Assembly (NCBI RefSeq): GCF_007004765.1
Contig: NZ_VIKR01000007.1
Location: forward strand, 186,001-250,000
Direction: 5' to 3'
Origin: Aliikangiella marina
GTDB taxonomy: Bacteria; Pseudomonadota; Gammaproteobacteria; Enterobacterales; Kangiellaceae
Length of the DNA: 64,000 nt
The notes under the pieces were generated by a model. That model was not told where the DNA came from. It saw only the letters and a list, made by a program, of their open reading frames with translations, and did no database searches. Positions within the stretch are counted from its first letter, which is position 1. Each line of letters opens with the position of its first letter. The translations under genes were made by a program, and so were the position numbers. Positions 1-8,800 of this stretch are shown piece by piece.

Positions 1-382
1 CTTCAATCGCCATATCGGGATTTTGAGTCGGCTTATTCAGATGGGTTAATATTTCCCGGGCGGTTATCGGTTTGGCTAAATAATCATCGGCACCTAACTT
101 AATCGCCTCGACCGCTGTCGAGATGCTCGCATAAGCCGTAAGCAAAATAATTGATACTTGCGAGTTAGCCTGTTTAATTGCTTGGATCCAACGTAGCCCC
201 GAATCGTCGTCTAATTTAAGGTCCAATAAAACCACTGGCTTTTTCAATTCACTGATTGTCTGTAGTGCACTCCTCGGATGGTCAAAATCATAAACTTCAC
301 ACGCGAGTTTAGTGAGGCTTCTAGTCAAAACACTTCTAAAAACCGATTCATCATCAATGACAACAACCGTCAGTCTAGTCAT
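1..382 (-). CDS. regA: RegA/PrrA-family response regulator (partial, C-terminus outside window)
   Basis: Only the receiver domain and part of the linker are visible (about 127 residues). The acidic pair is at D10-D11, the phospho-acceptor is D54 in VVLLDLKLDDDSG, the T/S switch lies in LLTAYAS, and the conserved lysine is in DYLAKP. The pattern of the LDLKL-D-SGL segment and of TAVEAIKLGADDYL is that of the short RegA/PrrA/ActR/RoxR regulators, which end in a Fis-like helix-turn-helix. That part would lie beyond position 1. The ATG at 382 overlaps the end of the kinase gene by 8 nt, so the two are probably translationally coupled. RegA-type regulators control respiration, redox and energy genes in response to quinone redox state. 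Family assignment is inferred from the receiver and the RegB partner, not from the unseen DNA-binding domain. Confidence 0.8.
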   Translation of the reverse strand, partial: MTRLTVVVIDDESVFRSVLTRSLTKLACEVYDFDHPRSALQTISELKKPVVLLDLKLDDDSGLRWIQAIKQANSQVSIILLTAYASISTAVEAIKLGADDYLAKPITAREILTHLNKPTQNPDMAIE

Positions 383-1679
383 CTAATTTCTCCTCGGTAA
401 AAACTGTAGGGTTGAGCGGTAAACGTATTTGAGTGATGGTCCCCTTGGGCAATGCTTTACTCAGATAAACTTCTCCACCAGCTCTTTGAATACTGGCATT
501 AGATAAGAACAACCCCCAACCTAAACCATCCGATTTGGTTGAATCCACCACTTGGTCTCCAATCGATTTAAGCTGTGACTCAGAGATCCCTGAACCTCGA
601 TCGATAATTTTTAGAACTAATGTTGTTGAGTCTTGGTCAACGGATAAATCGAGATGGGGATCATCAGCAGCAATACTCGCATCGGCGGAATTATCCAACA
701 AATTAAGGATGGCTTGGGTCAAGCTCGTGGTCATTGAGTAACAAAGCAGGTCAGACTGATTTAACCACTTAACGTTTAATTGAATTTGCGGCCTAAAGAC
801 TAACCATTGATTCAGTTTTTCTTCGAGCTGCACTTTCAACTGACTGGAAGACTCGGTTAATTCTTTTTCCTCACTCGAACGCCTCAATAACTGACTCTTT
901 TCACCGAGTTCTTGAATAATTACCCGGCATTTATCGATTTGTTGCTCAACTAATGAGAGTTCCTTTTGGGTCTCTTGATCGGTCGTTTCATGTTTCAAGT
1001 CGTCCACCACTATCGCCATTGTCGACAGGGGGGTTCCGAGTTGATGAGCCGCATTAGCAGACATAATTCCCAAACTGAGTACTTGCTCATCTTTCATTTG
1101 CGCAGCATGTAACCGCTGGATTTGTTTCTCTTTTTTTAAAAGCGACTGTCGTGCTAGATATCCGAAAATCACGATTAGCAAAACGGTCAAAGCAAAGTTT
1201 ACCCACATCCCTAATAAATGCAGATGGAAAGAGGCGAGAGGACTCGATTCTCCCAATTCAAAAGGTCGTTGATAAAGATTCAACAGAGAATAAAGCGCGA
1301 CTTGCACTAAAGCCAAAATAACCAGTTCTCTAAATCTGAGCATCATGGTTCCCAGCGCAACTGGCAATAATAAGAGGTAAATAAACGGATTATTCGCTCC
1401 ACCGGTGAAGTAGATGAGTCCGGCCAAGATGAGCGAGTCGAAGAAAATATGAATCATTACCTCTTTTGAAGAGATTTGCTTAGCATTCTTTAGTCGATGC
1501 CAACTGAGCAACTGAAAAAGGATCTCAAAGGTTATTAAGATAAAAATACGATGTAAGGGCAGTAGGATTTCCAAGAGTACCGTTGCAATAACCAACAAAC
1601 TTAACTGGCTGATAATCGCGACAAAGCGGACTCGATTAAGAATCCCAAGGTTTTCTAAATTGGTTGAGATGTTTTTCAC
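375..1679 (-). CDS. regB: RegB/PrrB-family redox-sensing histidine kinase
   Basis: A 434-residue membrane kinase. About six hydrophobic segments occupy residues 20-175, followed by a HisKA helix and a C-terminal HATPase domain (SDGLGWGLFLSNA). The phospho-acceptor is H212 in AAHQLGTPLST, the H-box form typical of RegB (HELGTPL). Two RegB hallmarks are visible. One is the heptapeptide GGANNPF at 93-99 in a short loop between membrane segments, matching the GGxxNPF quinone-binding motif. The other is C251 in DKCRVI, 39 residues after the histidine, matching the redox-active cysteine of Rhodobacter RegB. It is followed by and overlaps the regA-like gene, so the pair forms an operon. It should sense the redox state of the quinone pool or oxygen and phosphorylate its partner. 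The direct signal is inferred from the motifs. Confidence 0.88.
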   Translation of the reverse strand: MKNISTNLENLGILNRVRFVAIISQLSLLVIATVLLEILLPLHRIFILITFEILFQLLSWHRLKNAKQISSKEVMIHIFFDSLILAGLIYFTGGANNPFIYLLLLPVALGTMMLRFRELVILALVQVALYSLLNLYQRPFELGESSPLASFHLHLLGMWVNFALTVLLIVIFGYLARQSLLKKEKQIQRLHAAQMKDEQVLSLGIMSANAAHQLGTPLSTMAIVVDDLKHETTDQETQKELSLVEQQIDKCRVIIQELGEKSQLLRRSSEEKELTESSSQLKVQLEEKLNQWLVFRPQIQLNVKWLNQSDLLCYSMTTSLTQAILNLLDNSADASIAADDPHLDLSVDQDSTTLVLKIIDRGSGISESQLKSIGDQVVDSTKSDGLGWGLFLSNASIQRAGGEVYLSKALPKGTITQIRLPLNPTVFTEEKLDD

Positions 1680-1738
1680 AGAACTAACTTGTTTAATGAT
1701 AACGATTACATTTTAAAGAATCTCACTGAGAAAGCCAC

Positions 1739-1755
1739 TGCGACAATTAGTCGCA
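1739..1755. promoter_or_regulatory. Perfect palindrome resembling a RegA/PrrA binding site
   Basis: The sequence TGCGACAATTAGTCGCA has perfect 6-bp arms (TGCGAC / GTCGCA) around an AT-rich 5-nt spacer. It fits the GCGnC-N5-GnCGC pattern described for RegA/PrrA targets. It lies 60 bp upstream of the regB-like start and 94 bp upstream of the TonB receptor start, so it could serve either divergent gene. A weaker half-site pair (GCGGC...CGC) sits at 1788-1801. Function is inferred. Confidence 0.55.
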
Positions 1756-1848
1756 TCGCACCCCACCAACATTACGGGTAAGATCCCGCGGCGTTTTACG
1801 CAAAACAAAACACTCTGATAATGTCTTAATATTCTAAAAGAGAACCTA

Positions 1849-3933
1849 ATGACTACCCCTAAATGTAAATTCGCATCCTGTATCAGCTTAGCCTTGCTGA
1901 AAGGCTCGATTCTAGCAACTCCCACCAGCGTGCAAGCAAATAACAACACGCTCACCTCTCCGGATGGCTCAACAAAACTCGTCATCACCGGATCGCCCAT
2001 CCAGAGAAGTATTGAAGGGAGCAGCGAGCAGTTAGATGAATATGATAACCAAGCCATTATCGATGCTGGCGATCTACTCACCCGAATAGCGGGTATTTCG
2101 GCGATCAGAGCCGGAGGGCATGCTACTGACCCCGTGCTTCGAGGACAAGCGCAAACGAGAATAAATCTTTTGCAACAGGGAGCATTTTTACATGGCGCTG
2201 GACCGAATCGAATGGACTCACCCGGCGCTTACACAGAACCGTTTGGCTGGGATGAAGTACAAATCATCAAAGGTATTGAAACATTGACTCTGGGTTCCGG
2301 CGGGCCCGCCGGTAGTATTAACTTTAAACGCCATGCGCCCGAATTCGACAACGGTAATTTTTCCGGAAAGTTAATGGCCGCTTATGCTGAGGACTATTAC
2401 AAGATCGCTAGCGATCTCTCGATTGGTGATGACAGAGGTTACTTTCGCTTGGTAAGTCAAATTATGGATCAGGAGAGCTACGAGGATGGCGATGGCAACT
2501 TAACCCGTACTGCCTTCGAGACAGTTTCCAATACCTTAATCGGCGGCTATCAATTCAGCGACAACCAAGAGCTTCGGTTATCACTCATGGCAAACCGTGG
2601 CAGTGACGCGTTGTTCGCTGGCACCATGATGGATGGACCAACAACAGATATGGATGCGGCTCAGCTGATTTTTATTGATGGAGATGAACTAGCAGACAAC
2701 TACTCAGAGTACCAAATCTATTGGAATGATGCGCATCATGTGATGGATAATTTTAGTTTGCGGCAACAAACAGCGCCCATGCGCATGCTAACTGATTCTA
2801 ACTCTAAGACAACCGGTGCTAAATGGCTCAAGCGCTGGTCTACAGAACAAAGTGTGTGGCAAACGGTAATCGACTGGCAAAACATCGAAAGGGACGCGAA
2901 CCGATTCATGGGGATGATGGGTATACCAAATATTTTGCAAGCGAGAATTTGGCCTGATAATACCTTAGAAATTTTTGGTATTGCGGTAGAAAATGAATAC
3001 CGTTTTTCTGATTCAGCCAGAATTAAAGCCGGTGTTAGGTTTGATCAAGTGACGGCTGAAGCAAATGGATTATTAGACCCAACAATTGGCACGCTTTATG
3101 AGAATTATTATGGCCAAGTTCAACCCCGATCTAACGAGGATAATTGGAGTGGTTTTACTCGTTTTTATTCAATTAGTGACCAATCATTGTATTGGCTCGG
3201 CTTAAGTTCGACGGTCCGCACTGCCGATGCAACTGAACGCTATCTCGGTGCCGGTAATATCAACCCTATGATGCGTTGGATCGGTAATCCAAATATCGAT
3301 CCAGAAAGACACAACCAAATTGAACTCGGGGGTAAATGGAATTTTGCCAGCGGTTGGCATGAACTCAGCATTTACTACAATCAAGTCGATGATTTTATTT
3401 TACGCGACCGCGCTCGCATGCAGACTGATATCTTACTAATGGATGGGGCAACAATCTATCGCAATGCAGATGTAACCTTGTCCGGATTCGAATGGACTTT
3501 GCGCAGCGATATTACTGACAGCTGGTCTTTCAACGCAAACCTTGCTTATGTTAAAGGCGATAACGACGACACAAACGTCCCTTTATATCAAATTCCGCCT
3601 GTCGAAGGTTTGATTCAACTGGTTAATCACCATGCCGATTTAGCCTATTTTATTGATATCCGATTCGCTGATTCGCAAGACAAAGTCGATGATAACATGA
3701 TGACTGGCAGCGCGCTCGATGCCGGACCGTCAGATTCTTGGCAAGCAATTGATTTGAAAGCGCGTTACAACCTCAATCAATCTTGGCAAATATCAGTCGG
3801 TATCAATAATTTGTTCGATGAAACTTATGCCTACCATGTCAGTCGGGCAAACTTAGATCCGTTTAATCCTCAAGCCGTCAGAGTGAATGAACCCGGGCGA
3901 CAAGTTTGGCTGTCTATGCTTGCTAATTTTTAA
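1849..3933 (+). CDS. TonB-dependent receptor, OprC/NosA-like (putative copper receptor)
   Basis: A 694-residue outer-membrane protein with a signal peptide (cleavage likely after A30), a TonB-box-like KLVITGSP at 43-50, a plug domain at about 60-170 and a C-terminal beta-barrel ending in aromatic LSMLANF. The plug (DAGDLLTRIAGISAIRAGG, then DPVLRGQAQTRINLL and RMDSPGAY) is closest in pattern to OprC/NosA copper receptors. In OprC the copper site uses Cys and Met in a CxxxM arrangement. Here M122 is kept but the position four residues earlier is G118, so the cysteine is missing. Methionine-rich stretches (MGMMGI, NMMTGS, GTMMDG) remain. Copper is therefore a plausible substrate but not proven. 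The gene is divergent from the redox two-component pair, with a RegA-like palindrome between them. A strong terminator follows. Confidence 0.8.
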   Translation: MTTPKCKFASCISLALLKGSILATPTSVQANNNTLTSPDGSTKLVITGSPIQRSIEGSSEQLDEYDNQAIIDAGDLLTRIAGISAIRAGGHATDPVLRGQAQTRINLLQQGAFLHGAGPNRMDSPGAYTEPFGWDEVQIIKGIETLTLGSGGPAGSINFKRHAPEFDNGNFSGKLMAAYAEDYYKIASDLSIGDDRGYFRLVSQIMDQESYEDGDGNLTRTAFETVSNTLIGGYQFSDNQELRLSLMANRGSDALFAGTMMDGPTTDMDAAQLIFIDGDELADNYSEYQIYWNDAHHVMDNFSLRQQTAPMRMLTDSNSKTTGAKWLKRWSTEQSVWQTVIDWQNIERDANRFMGMMGIPNILQARIWPDNTLEIFGIAVENEYRFSDSARIKAGVRFDQVTAEANGLLDPTIGTLYENYYGQVQPRSNEDNWSGFTRFYSISDQSLYWLGLSSTVRTADATERYLGAGNINPMMRWIGNPNIDPERHNQIELGGKWNFASGWHELSIYYNQVDDFILRDRARMQTDILLMDGATIYRNADVTLSGFEWTLRSDITDSWSFNANLAYVKGDNDDTNVPLYQIPPVEGLIQLVNHHADLAYFIDIRFADSQDKVDDNMMTGSALDAGPSDSWQAIDLKARYNLNQSWQISVGINNLFDETYAYHVSRANLDPFNPQAVRVNEPGRQVWLSMLANF

Positions 3934-4006
3934 GGTAGCCGGCGTTTTTTAGCGCAACGCTAGGAAACAGATAACACTTCGAGCATAACACTGCTATCAT
4001 CGTGCA

Positions 4007-4040
4007 AAAGGGACTAGACTTCATTAGTCCCTTTGTTTTA
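4007..4040 (+). terminator. Rho-independent terminator after the TonB receptor
   Basis: Perfect 10-bp stem AAAGGGACTA / TAGTCCCTTT with an 8-nt loop, followed by GTTTTATTA. It lies 73 bp after the receptor stop and ends 13 bp before the thioesterase ATG, so the latter must have its own promoter or depend on readthrough. Confidence 0.85.
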
Positions 4041-4053
4041 TTAGGATCAAATA

Positions 4054-4539
4054 ATGTCAGATAGTCGACCTGTTAAGCGCGCCGAAGAAATGGTGAATTG
4101 GAATATCGTCTTCCCGAATCAAGCTAACCCCAGCGGAAATATGTTTGGCGGCGACGTTCTCGCTATTATGGATACTACCGCCGCGATGGCAGCCAAACGA
4201 TTTAGCGAAACCCAAGTTTCTACCGTTACGGTTGAAGCCGTTCACTTTGCCAAACCGATTATGGTTGGCGACAACATTAAAACCACCGCTAAAGTCGTGC
4301 TTGTAGGCAACACCTCAATGATGGTTAAAACTGATGTTTATCGTGATATTGGTGGTAACAAATTAATGAAATGCGTTAGTGCATTTTTAAATTTTGTGGC
4401 CTTCGATTATCAGCGAATGCCAACTCAAGTGCCAATTTTGGAGCTTCTCGAAGAAGATGAGACTGCTCACAAAATGGCACTAACGATAAAAGAGTCAGCC
4501 AAAAGGCGCCAACAAGAACTCAATGAGATTTTGGCTTAG
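4054..4539 (+). CDS. Acyl-CoA thioesterase, hotdog fold (YciA/BFIT-like)
   Basis: A 161-residue single hotdog domain. The segment NPSGNMFGGDVLAIMDTTAAMAA is the characteristic N-x-x-G-x-x-F-GG-x-x-x-x-x-D block of the YciA/acyl-CoA hydrolase family, with the catalytic aspartate in IMDTTA. VTVEAVHFAKPIMVGDNIKTTAKV is the following strand pair. These cytosolic enzymes hydrolyse acyl-CoA to free acid and CoA. The chain-length preference cannot be read from sequence. The stop codon overlaps the convergent XRE gene stop by 4 nt, with no terminator between them, so the two transcripts are expected to overlap. Confidence 0.85.
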   Translation: MSDSRPVKRAEEMVNWNIVFPNQANPSGNMFGGDVLAIMDTTAAMAAKRFSETQVSTVTVEAVHFAKPIMVGDNIKTTAKVVLVGNTSMMVKTDVYRDIGGNKLMKCVSAFLNFVAFDYQRMPTQVPILELLEEDETAHKMALTIKESAKRRQQELNEILA

Positions 4540-4748
4540 CTTTCGGCTTCTAAATAAAAAATTCTCTCAACAGGAATCTCAAAGTAATGCGATAGCTTCA
4601 ATGCGATTACAACTGAGGGTGTAAACCGGCCTGTTTCTACCGTGCTAATGGTTTTTCTTGAAACGCCAATAGCGTCAGCTAATTCTTGTTGGGAGATCTT
4701 TCGCTTACTCCGCAATTTTGCGATATTATTTTCTAATTCGCTATTCAT
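4536..4748 (-). CDS. Small XRE-family transcriptional regulator
   Basis: About 70 residues, almost entirely one helix-turn-helix: IAKLRSKRKISQQELADAIG, then VSRKTISTVETGRFTPS and a last helix ending VERIFYLEAES. The ATG at 4748 is preferred over an upstream in-frame start because it overlaps the stop of the membrane-protein gene by 8 nt (ATGAATAG). That is typical coupling in pairs of a membrane protein with a compact XRE protein. Without a sensor domain it probably acts as a simple repressor of its own operon. A four-fold 20-bp repeat array upstream of the operon is the obvious operator candidate. The physiological role is unknown. Confidence 0.85.
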   Translation of the reverse strand: MNSELENNIAKLRSKRKISQQELADAIGVSRKTISTVETGRFTPSVVIALKLSHYFEIPVERIFYLEAES

Positions 4749-5220
4749 CTTCTGCTCGCAACAGAAATAATACCGGAAGCGCATAGCTAATAAACATCAC
4801 ACCTAAAATACTCTTCGCTAAAGTACTCGCTGACACGCCTGCCATTGCCTCCGCAAATCCACCGAAATCGGACAACATCAATAAAATCAAAACAAAACAA
4901 GTCACATTAAAAGCATATTGGTAACCCTTACGGTTAATATGATTTAAAAACTCATCACTAAACTGGCCTAACCAAAATGCTCTGCGGTTAAAGGTAAATG
5001 CGCCTCTAGAAGTACGCGACAAGTAAACTAGTGTCACAATAAACAAGGCAAATACAGCAAATTGCACTATTGTTGTAATCGTTGAATTTGTTGAGACATC
5101 AGCCAATAACCAACTCCAGAAATTGAGCGTTAAGATAAAGCCAATGGAAAGCGACAATACAGCACTACTCAATAGATAATCTTGTTCTGTGTGCGGGTTT
5201 GGAGAATTGTTTGGTGACAT
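4741..5220 (-). CDS. Four-helix inner-membrane protein of unknown function, paired with XRE regulator
   Basis: A 159-residue hydrophobic protein. Four membrane segments are visible, at about 18-40, 50-66, 100-117 and 135-152. A basic cytoplasmic stretch (RTSRGAFTFNRRAFWLGQ) lies between the second and third. It starts with ATG after a good AAGGAG ribosome site 7 nt upstream. The gene overlaps the downstream XRE gene, so the pair forms a two-gene operon. I do not recognise a specific family. Membrane proteins of this size beside small XRE proteins are common in bacteria, often with undefined roles. Regulation is probably through the operator repeats 57-136 bp upstream. Confidence 0.75.
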   Translation of the reverse strand: MSPNNSPNPHTEQDYLLSSAVLSLSIGFILTLNFWSWLLADVSTNSTITTIVQFAVFALFIVTLVYLSRTSRGAFTFNRRAFWLGQFSDEFLNHINRKGYQYAFNVTCFVLILLMLSDFGGFAEAMAGVSASTLAKSILGVMFISYALPVLFLLRAEDE

Positions 5221-5276
5221 TATGGCTCCTTATTCAAAATTCCTAAAAGTCAGTTGTGGCTAATAAATTCGATATC

Positions 5277-5356
5277 TGATACCAAAAGGTTTCAAATGAT
5301 ACCTCAAATACACAAATGAAACCTTTGAGTTACAAATGATACCTATAGGTATCAAT
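5277..5356 (-). promoter_or_regulatory. Operator array: four 20-bp direct repeats upstream of the membrane protein-XRE operon
   Basis: TGATACC or TGAAACC begins at 5277, 5297, 5317 and 5337, exactly 20 bp apart (about two helical turns). The first and last units are also palindromes: imperfect TGATACC-N4-GGTTTCA at 5277-5294, and a perfect 18-bp TGATACCTATAGGTATCA at 5337-5354. The array is the most likely binding region of the XRE protein encoded in this operon, allowing cooperative binding on one DNA face. Binding is inferred. Confidence 0.7.
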
Positions 5357-5452
5357 AAAAAGCAAGAAATTTTTATTGGTTAGCGACAAATAACGTTTCT
5401 AGGATTTGAATAAAGACCGATATTTGTCTTAAATATCAGCGAATTAGCAGGA

Positions 5453-5480
5453 GTTTCGAATTTATAGTTTCGAATTTATA
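5453..5480. repeat. 14-bp tandem duplication at the 3' end of the DUF1289 gene
   Basis: GTTTCGAATTTATA occurs twice head-to-tail (5453-5466 and 5467-5480). The second copy contains the TAA stop of the DUF1289 gene, so the duplication adds only non-coding DNA. Confidence 0.8.
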
Positions 5481-5676
5481 AGGTGTGCTTTGATTTGGTT
5501 AGGTCGGATTTACGCGTCGCGCAATTATTGAGAATTTCCGTTCTCCGGCGATCATCAGCGCTATGCCATCCAGTAATTTCATCGATATGCCGATAACACC
5601 CTACACAGATATCGTTTTCGTTGAGGGTACACAAACTGATACAAGGCGATTGAATGGGAAGTTGATCTGTTGACAT
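5476..5676 (-). CDS. DUF1289 family small cysteine protein
   Basis: A 66-residue protein with the DUF1289 signature PCISLCTLNENDICVGCYRH followed by IDEITGW. Cysteines C12, C16, C24 and C27 could bind a metal or an iron-sulfur cluster, and a fifth is at C52. The family is widespread in proteobacteria and its function is not established. The gene stands alone: the operator array lies downstream and the hybrid kinase end upstream. A 14-bp duplication overlaps its stop codon. The first methionine gives the normal family length. Confidence 0.85.
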   Translation of the reverse strand: MSTDQLPIQSPCISLCTLNENDICVGCYRHIDEITGWHSADDRRRTEILNNCATRKSDLTKSKHTL

Positions 5677-5843
5677 CGTATTTTAAGTTTGACCCGAAAT
5701 AATTGCTGGAGTTTACCATTGATTTAAATCTGACCCTATAACTTACGGTGAAATTCAGCACTCTGTCTAGTTAAATACAACTTAGCTCGCTAAAAACAAC
5801 CGGTTCAAGCGAATGGGTGACTCGATAATGCTTTTTGCAGTCC

Positions 5844-8800
5844 TCATACTTGCTTCATAATGACTTCTATCGCTTGTTTCGCCTCTTGAAACTCAAAACG
5901 ACTGATCAAATCAGACAGCTCGATTAACCGATTATCACCTTGCGAGCCCTGGGCGAAGCGCTTTAGCTTCTCAAGCTCTTCTAATTCAATGAACATCGAA
6001 TCGTCTAATTTCTGTTTAATACTTTCAAGTAAACTCGCTAAAGATTCATCTGCCGTTATTTGTATTTCTGCACTTGCATCCAGATTGTCTGCTAAAAACT
6101 GATTGAAAAGCTGCAACAAAACCACCGACGATTCTTCTATTAGTTCAAATAGACGATTGGTTTCCGCTTCATTCTGAGCTTCAACCGCATTTTCCAATGC
6201 GACACACAGTTTATGCAATTTGTTGGCTGACAAGTTAGCAGCGACACCTTTTTCTGTGTGGACGATCTTTTTGAGAGTGGCAAAATCTCTCTGAGCAATC
6301 GCAGCACGAATTTGCTCTAATCGGGTAACGTGATCTTCGATAAATGATTCCACTAATCGAACCAATATCAGCGTTTGCTGTTTTACCCGTTTTAATGCAC
6401 TGGGTTGGTCCCAGTCTACGGACAGCTCCTCTTCAGCACCTTCCTTAACCCTATCATCAACCTTGACTTTCTCAAAGAAGGGAACTTCTTTTGCTTTACC
6501 TTGATGAAATACCCAGCTAACAATTTTATTGATCAATGCATCTGCATCCACCGGTTTGGTTAAGTAGTCGTTCATACCGGCTTTAATACATTTTTCTTTA
6601 TCACCTTTCATCGCCCCAGCCGTCATCGCGATGATTGGAATTGAACGATTGTTCTCACCCGCATGGCCATCTCGAATATTTTTGGTCGTTTCATACCCAT
6701 CCATTACAGGCATTTGGCAATCCATTAAAACCATGGTGTATCCAGAAGGGTTTGAGTAGCTTTGCAGTTGTTCTAACGCCAATTGACCATTAGCGGCAAC
6801 GTCGGATTCCAGTCCGGATAATTTTAAAATATCTTGAGCGACCATTTGATTGGTTCGGTTATCCTCGACAATCAGTATCGTAGTATCAGGTGGCCAATCA
6901 ATTTCGCCGTCAGCACTTAAATGATCGGTTTCTTCGCGTGCTAAAGAGTTTAAGTAATGCCGAGTCAGCAATGGTTCGGCCTCGGCTAAAGCCTCTCCAT
7001 CTTCGACGATAACATTGAGTGCATCAAACAAATCGGAGGTTGTCGCCGGCTTTGGAAAGTATCCGCTAAATCCTATTTTTGCCATACGAGCCGCGTCACC
7101 TTGAAAACTCATTGACGTCATCATGACCAATTTCATTGATTGGTAACGCTTTTCGTCTCGCAACTTTTTCCCGAGGGCAACTCCATCCATTTTTGGCATT
7201 TGATAATCGACCAAGGCAATTTTAAAATTCTGCTGTTGCTCATCTTGGAAACGTTTTTCGCAAATGGTTAAAGCTTCTTCAGCGGAACTGGCTAAAGTCA
7301 CATTTGCGCCCCAATTGAGTAGTTGCCCCTGCAAAACTTCTCGATTGGTTTTGTTGTCGTCAACGACTAATACTTCCAGATCTCGAATATCAACTCGCGG
7401 CAAGATTCTTTCCGAGCGCTTTGATTTACCAAGTTGGATGTGACAGGAAAATTCGCTCCCCATTCCTAGGGTGCTGCTCATGCTGACATCGCCCCCCATT
7501 AGGCGGCACAACCGCTTGACGATTGCTAACCCCAATCCGGTACCGCCATAATGACGAGTAGTTGAAGCATCAACCTGCTCAAATGCATTAAACAGTTTGT
7601 CTTGATCCGCCTGTTTAATGCCAATACCGGTATCTGAAACCATTAAATCTAACCGCCAATTGTCTTCATCAAGTTCAGTTAAACCGGCTTTGATTAGTAC
7701 TTCGCCTTGCTCTGTAAACTTGATCGCATTACCCACTAGGTTGGAAGCTATCTGTCTAATTCTACCGGGATCGCCAATGACACGACTCTGATTTAAACCA
7801 ACAATATCAAGAATGAGTTCTAACCCTTTATTCTGCGCTTGTTGCGCCATCCCTTCCGCAAATTCATCGAGCATCCGCCGAATATCAAAATTGATAAATT
7901 CCAGATCCATTTTATCGGCTTCTATTTTGGAAAAATCCAAAATGTCATTGATTAAAACCAATAGAGACTCAGCACTGCTTTTGGCGACCTCTGTGCGGTG
8001 TCTTTGCTCTTCAGTTAAGTGACTATTGGCTAATAATCCAAGCATTCCTAAAACACCATTCATTGGAGTTCGGATCTCATGGCTCATACTTGCAAGAAAC
8101 GCACTTTTCGCATGAATCGCTTGCTCAGCCTGATCTCTGGCAGCGATAAGCGCTTCTTCAGTGCGTTTAAAATCGGTCACATCATAATTGATCCCTGTCA
8201 GTTTAACGGGATTACCCGCTTTGTCTTTTCGAGTTAAGGCTGCAGCTTTAATATGACGGACCTCTCCGTTGGGCCATATGATCCGAAACTCATTGTCTAA
8301 GTTTTTATCTTGTGTGAGCGCCTCTTGTAATTGTCTGCCTGCTTCCTGCAAATCGTCCGGATGAACTGTTTTTGCCCAGGCTTCATAAGCCCCAGAAAAC
8401 TCTTCCGGATTAACTTTAAAAATCTTGAACATCCAATCATCCCATGTGAGTTGATTGGTATTTAAATCAAGCTCCCACATACCTAGCTCTGCCGAATCGG
8501 CCGCAAGTTGCATTCTTTCATTCGCTTTTCTCAACAACCGCTCGGACTCAACTCGCTCAGTGATATCATAATTAGTCCCTATCATTTGGATCGCGTCGCC
8601 TGCCTCATCGCGAACCACGATTGCATCCGCTTTAACGTGCCTGATCTCGCCACTGGGTAATATGACGCGGTATTCAGTATCATATTTTTTACCGCCTCGA
8701 ATAGCCTCCGCAATTTCTTCTGTTACCCGGTCGATATCATCAGGATGAACCCCTTTTTGCCAGGCTGTATTCCCATCTTTAAAAGACTCTCGGGTTAATC

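Noticed and set aside
1713-2081. Open frame on the minus strand overlapping the TonB receptor start
   Set aside because: It runs antisense to the signal peptide and plug of a well-supported receptor gene and has no recognisable domain.
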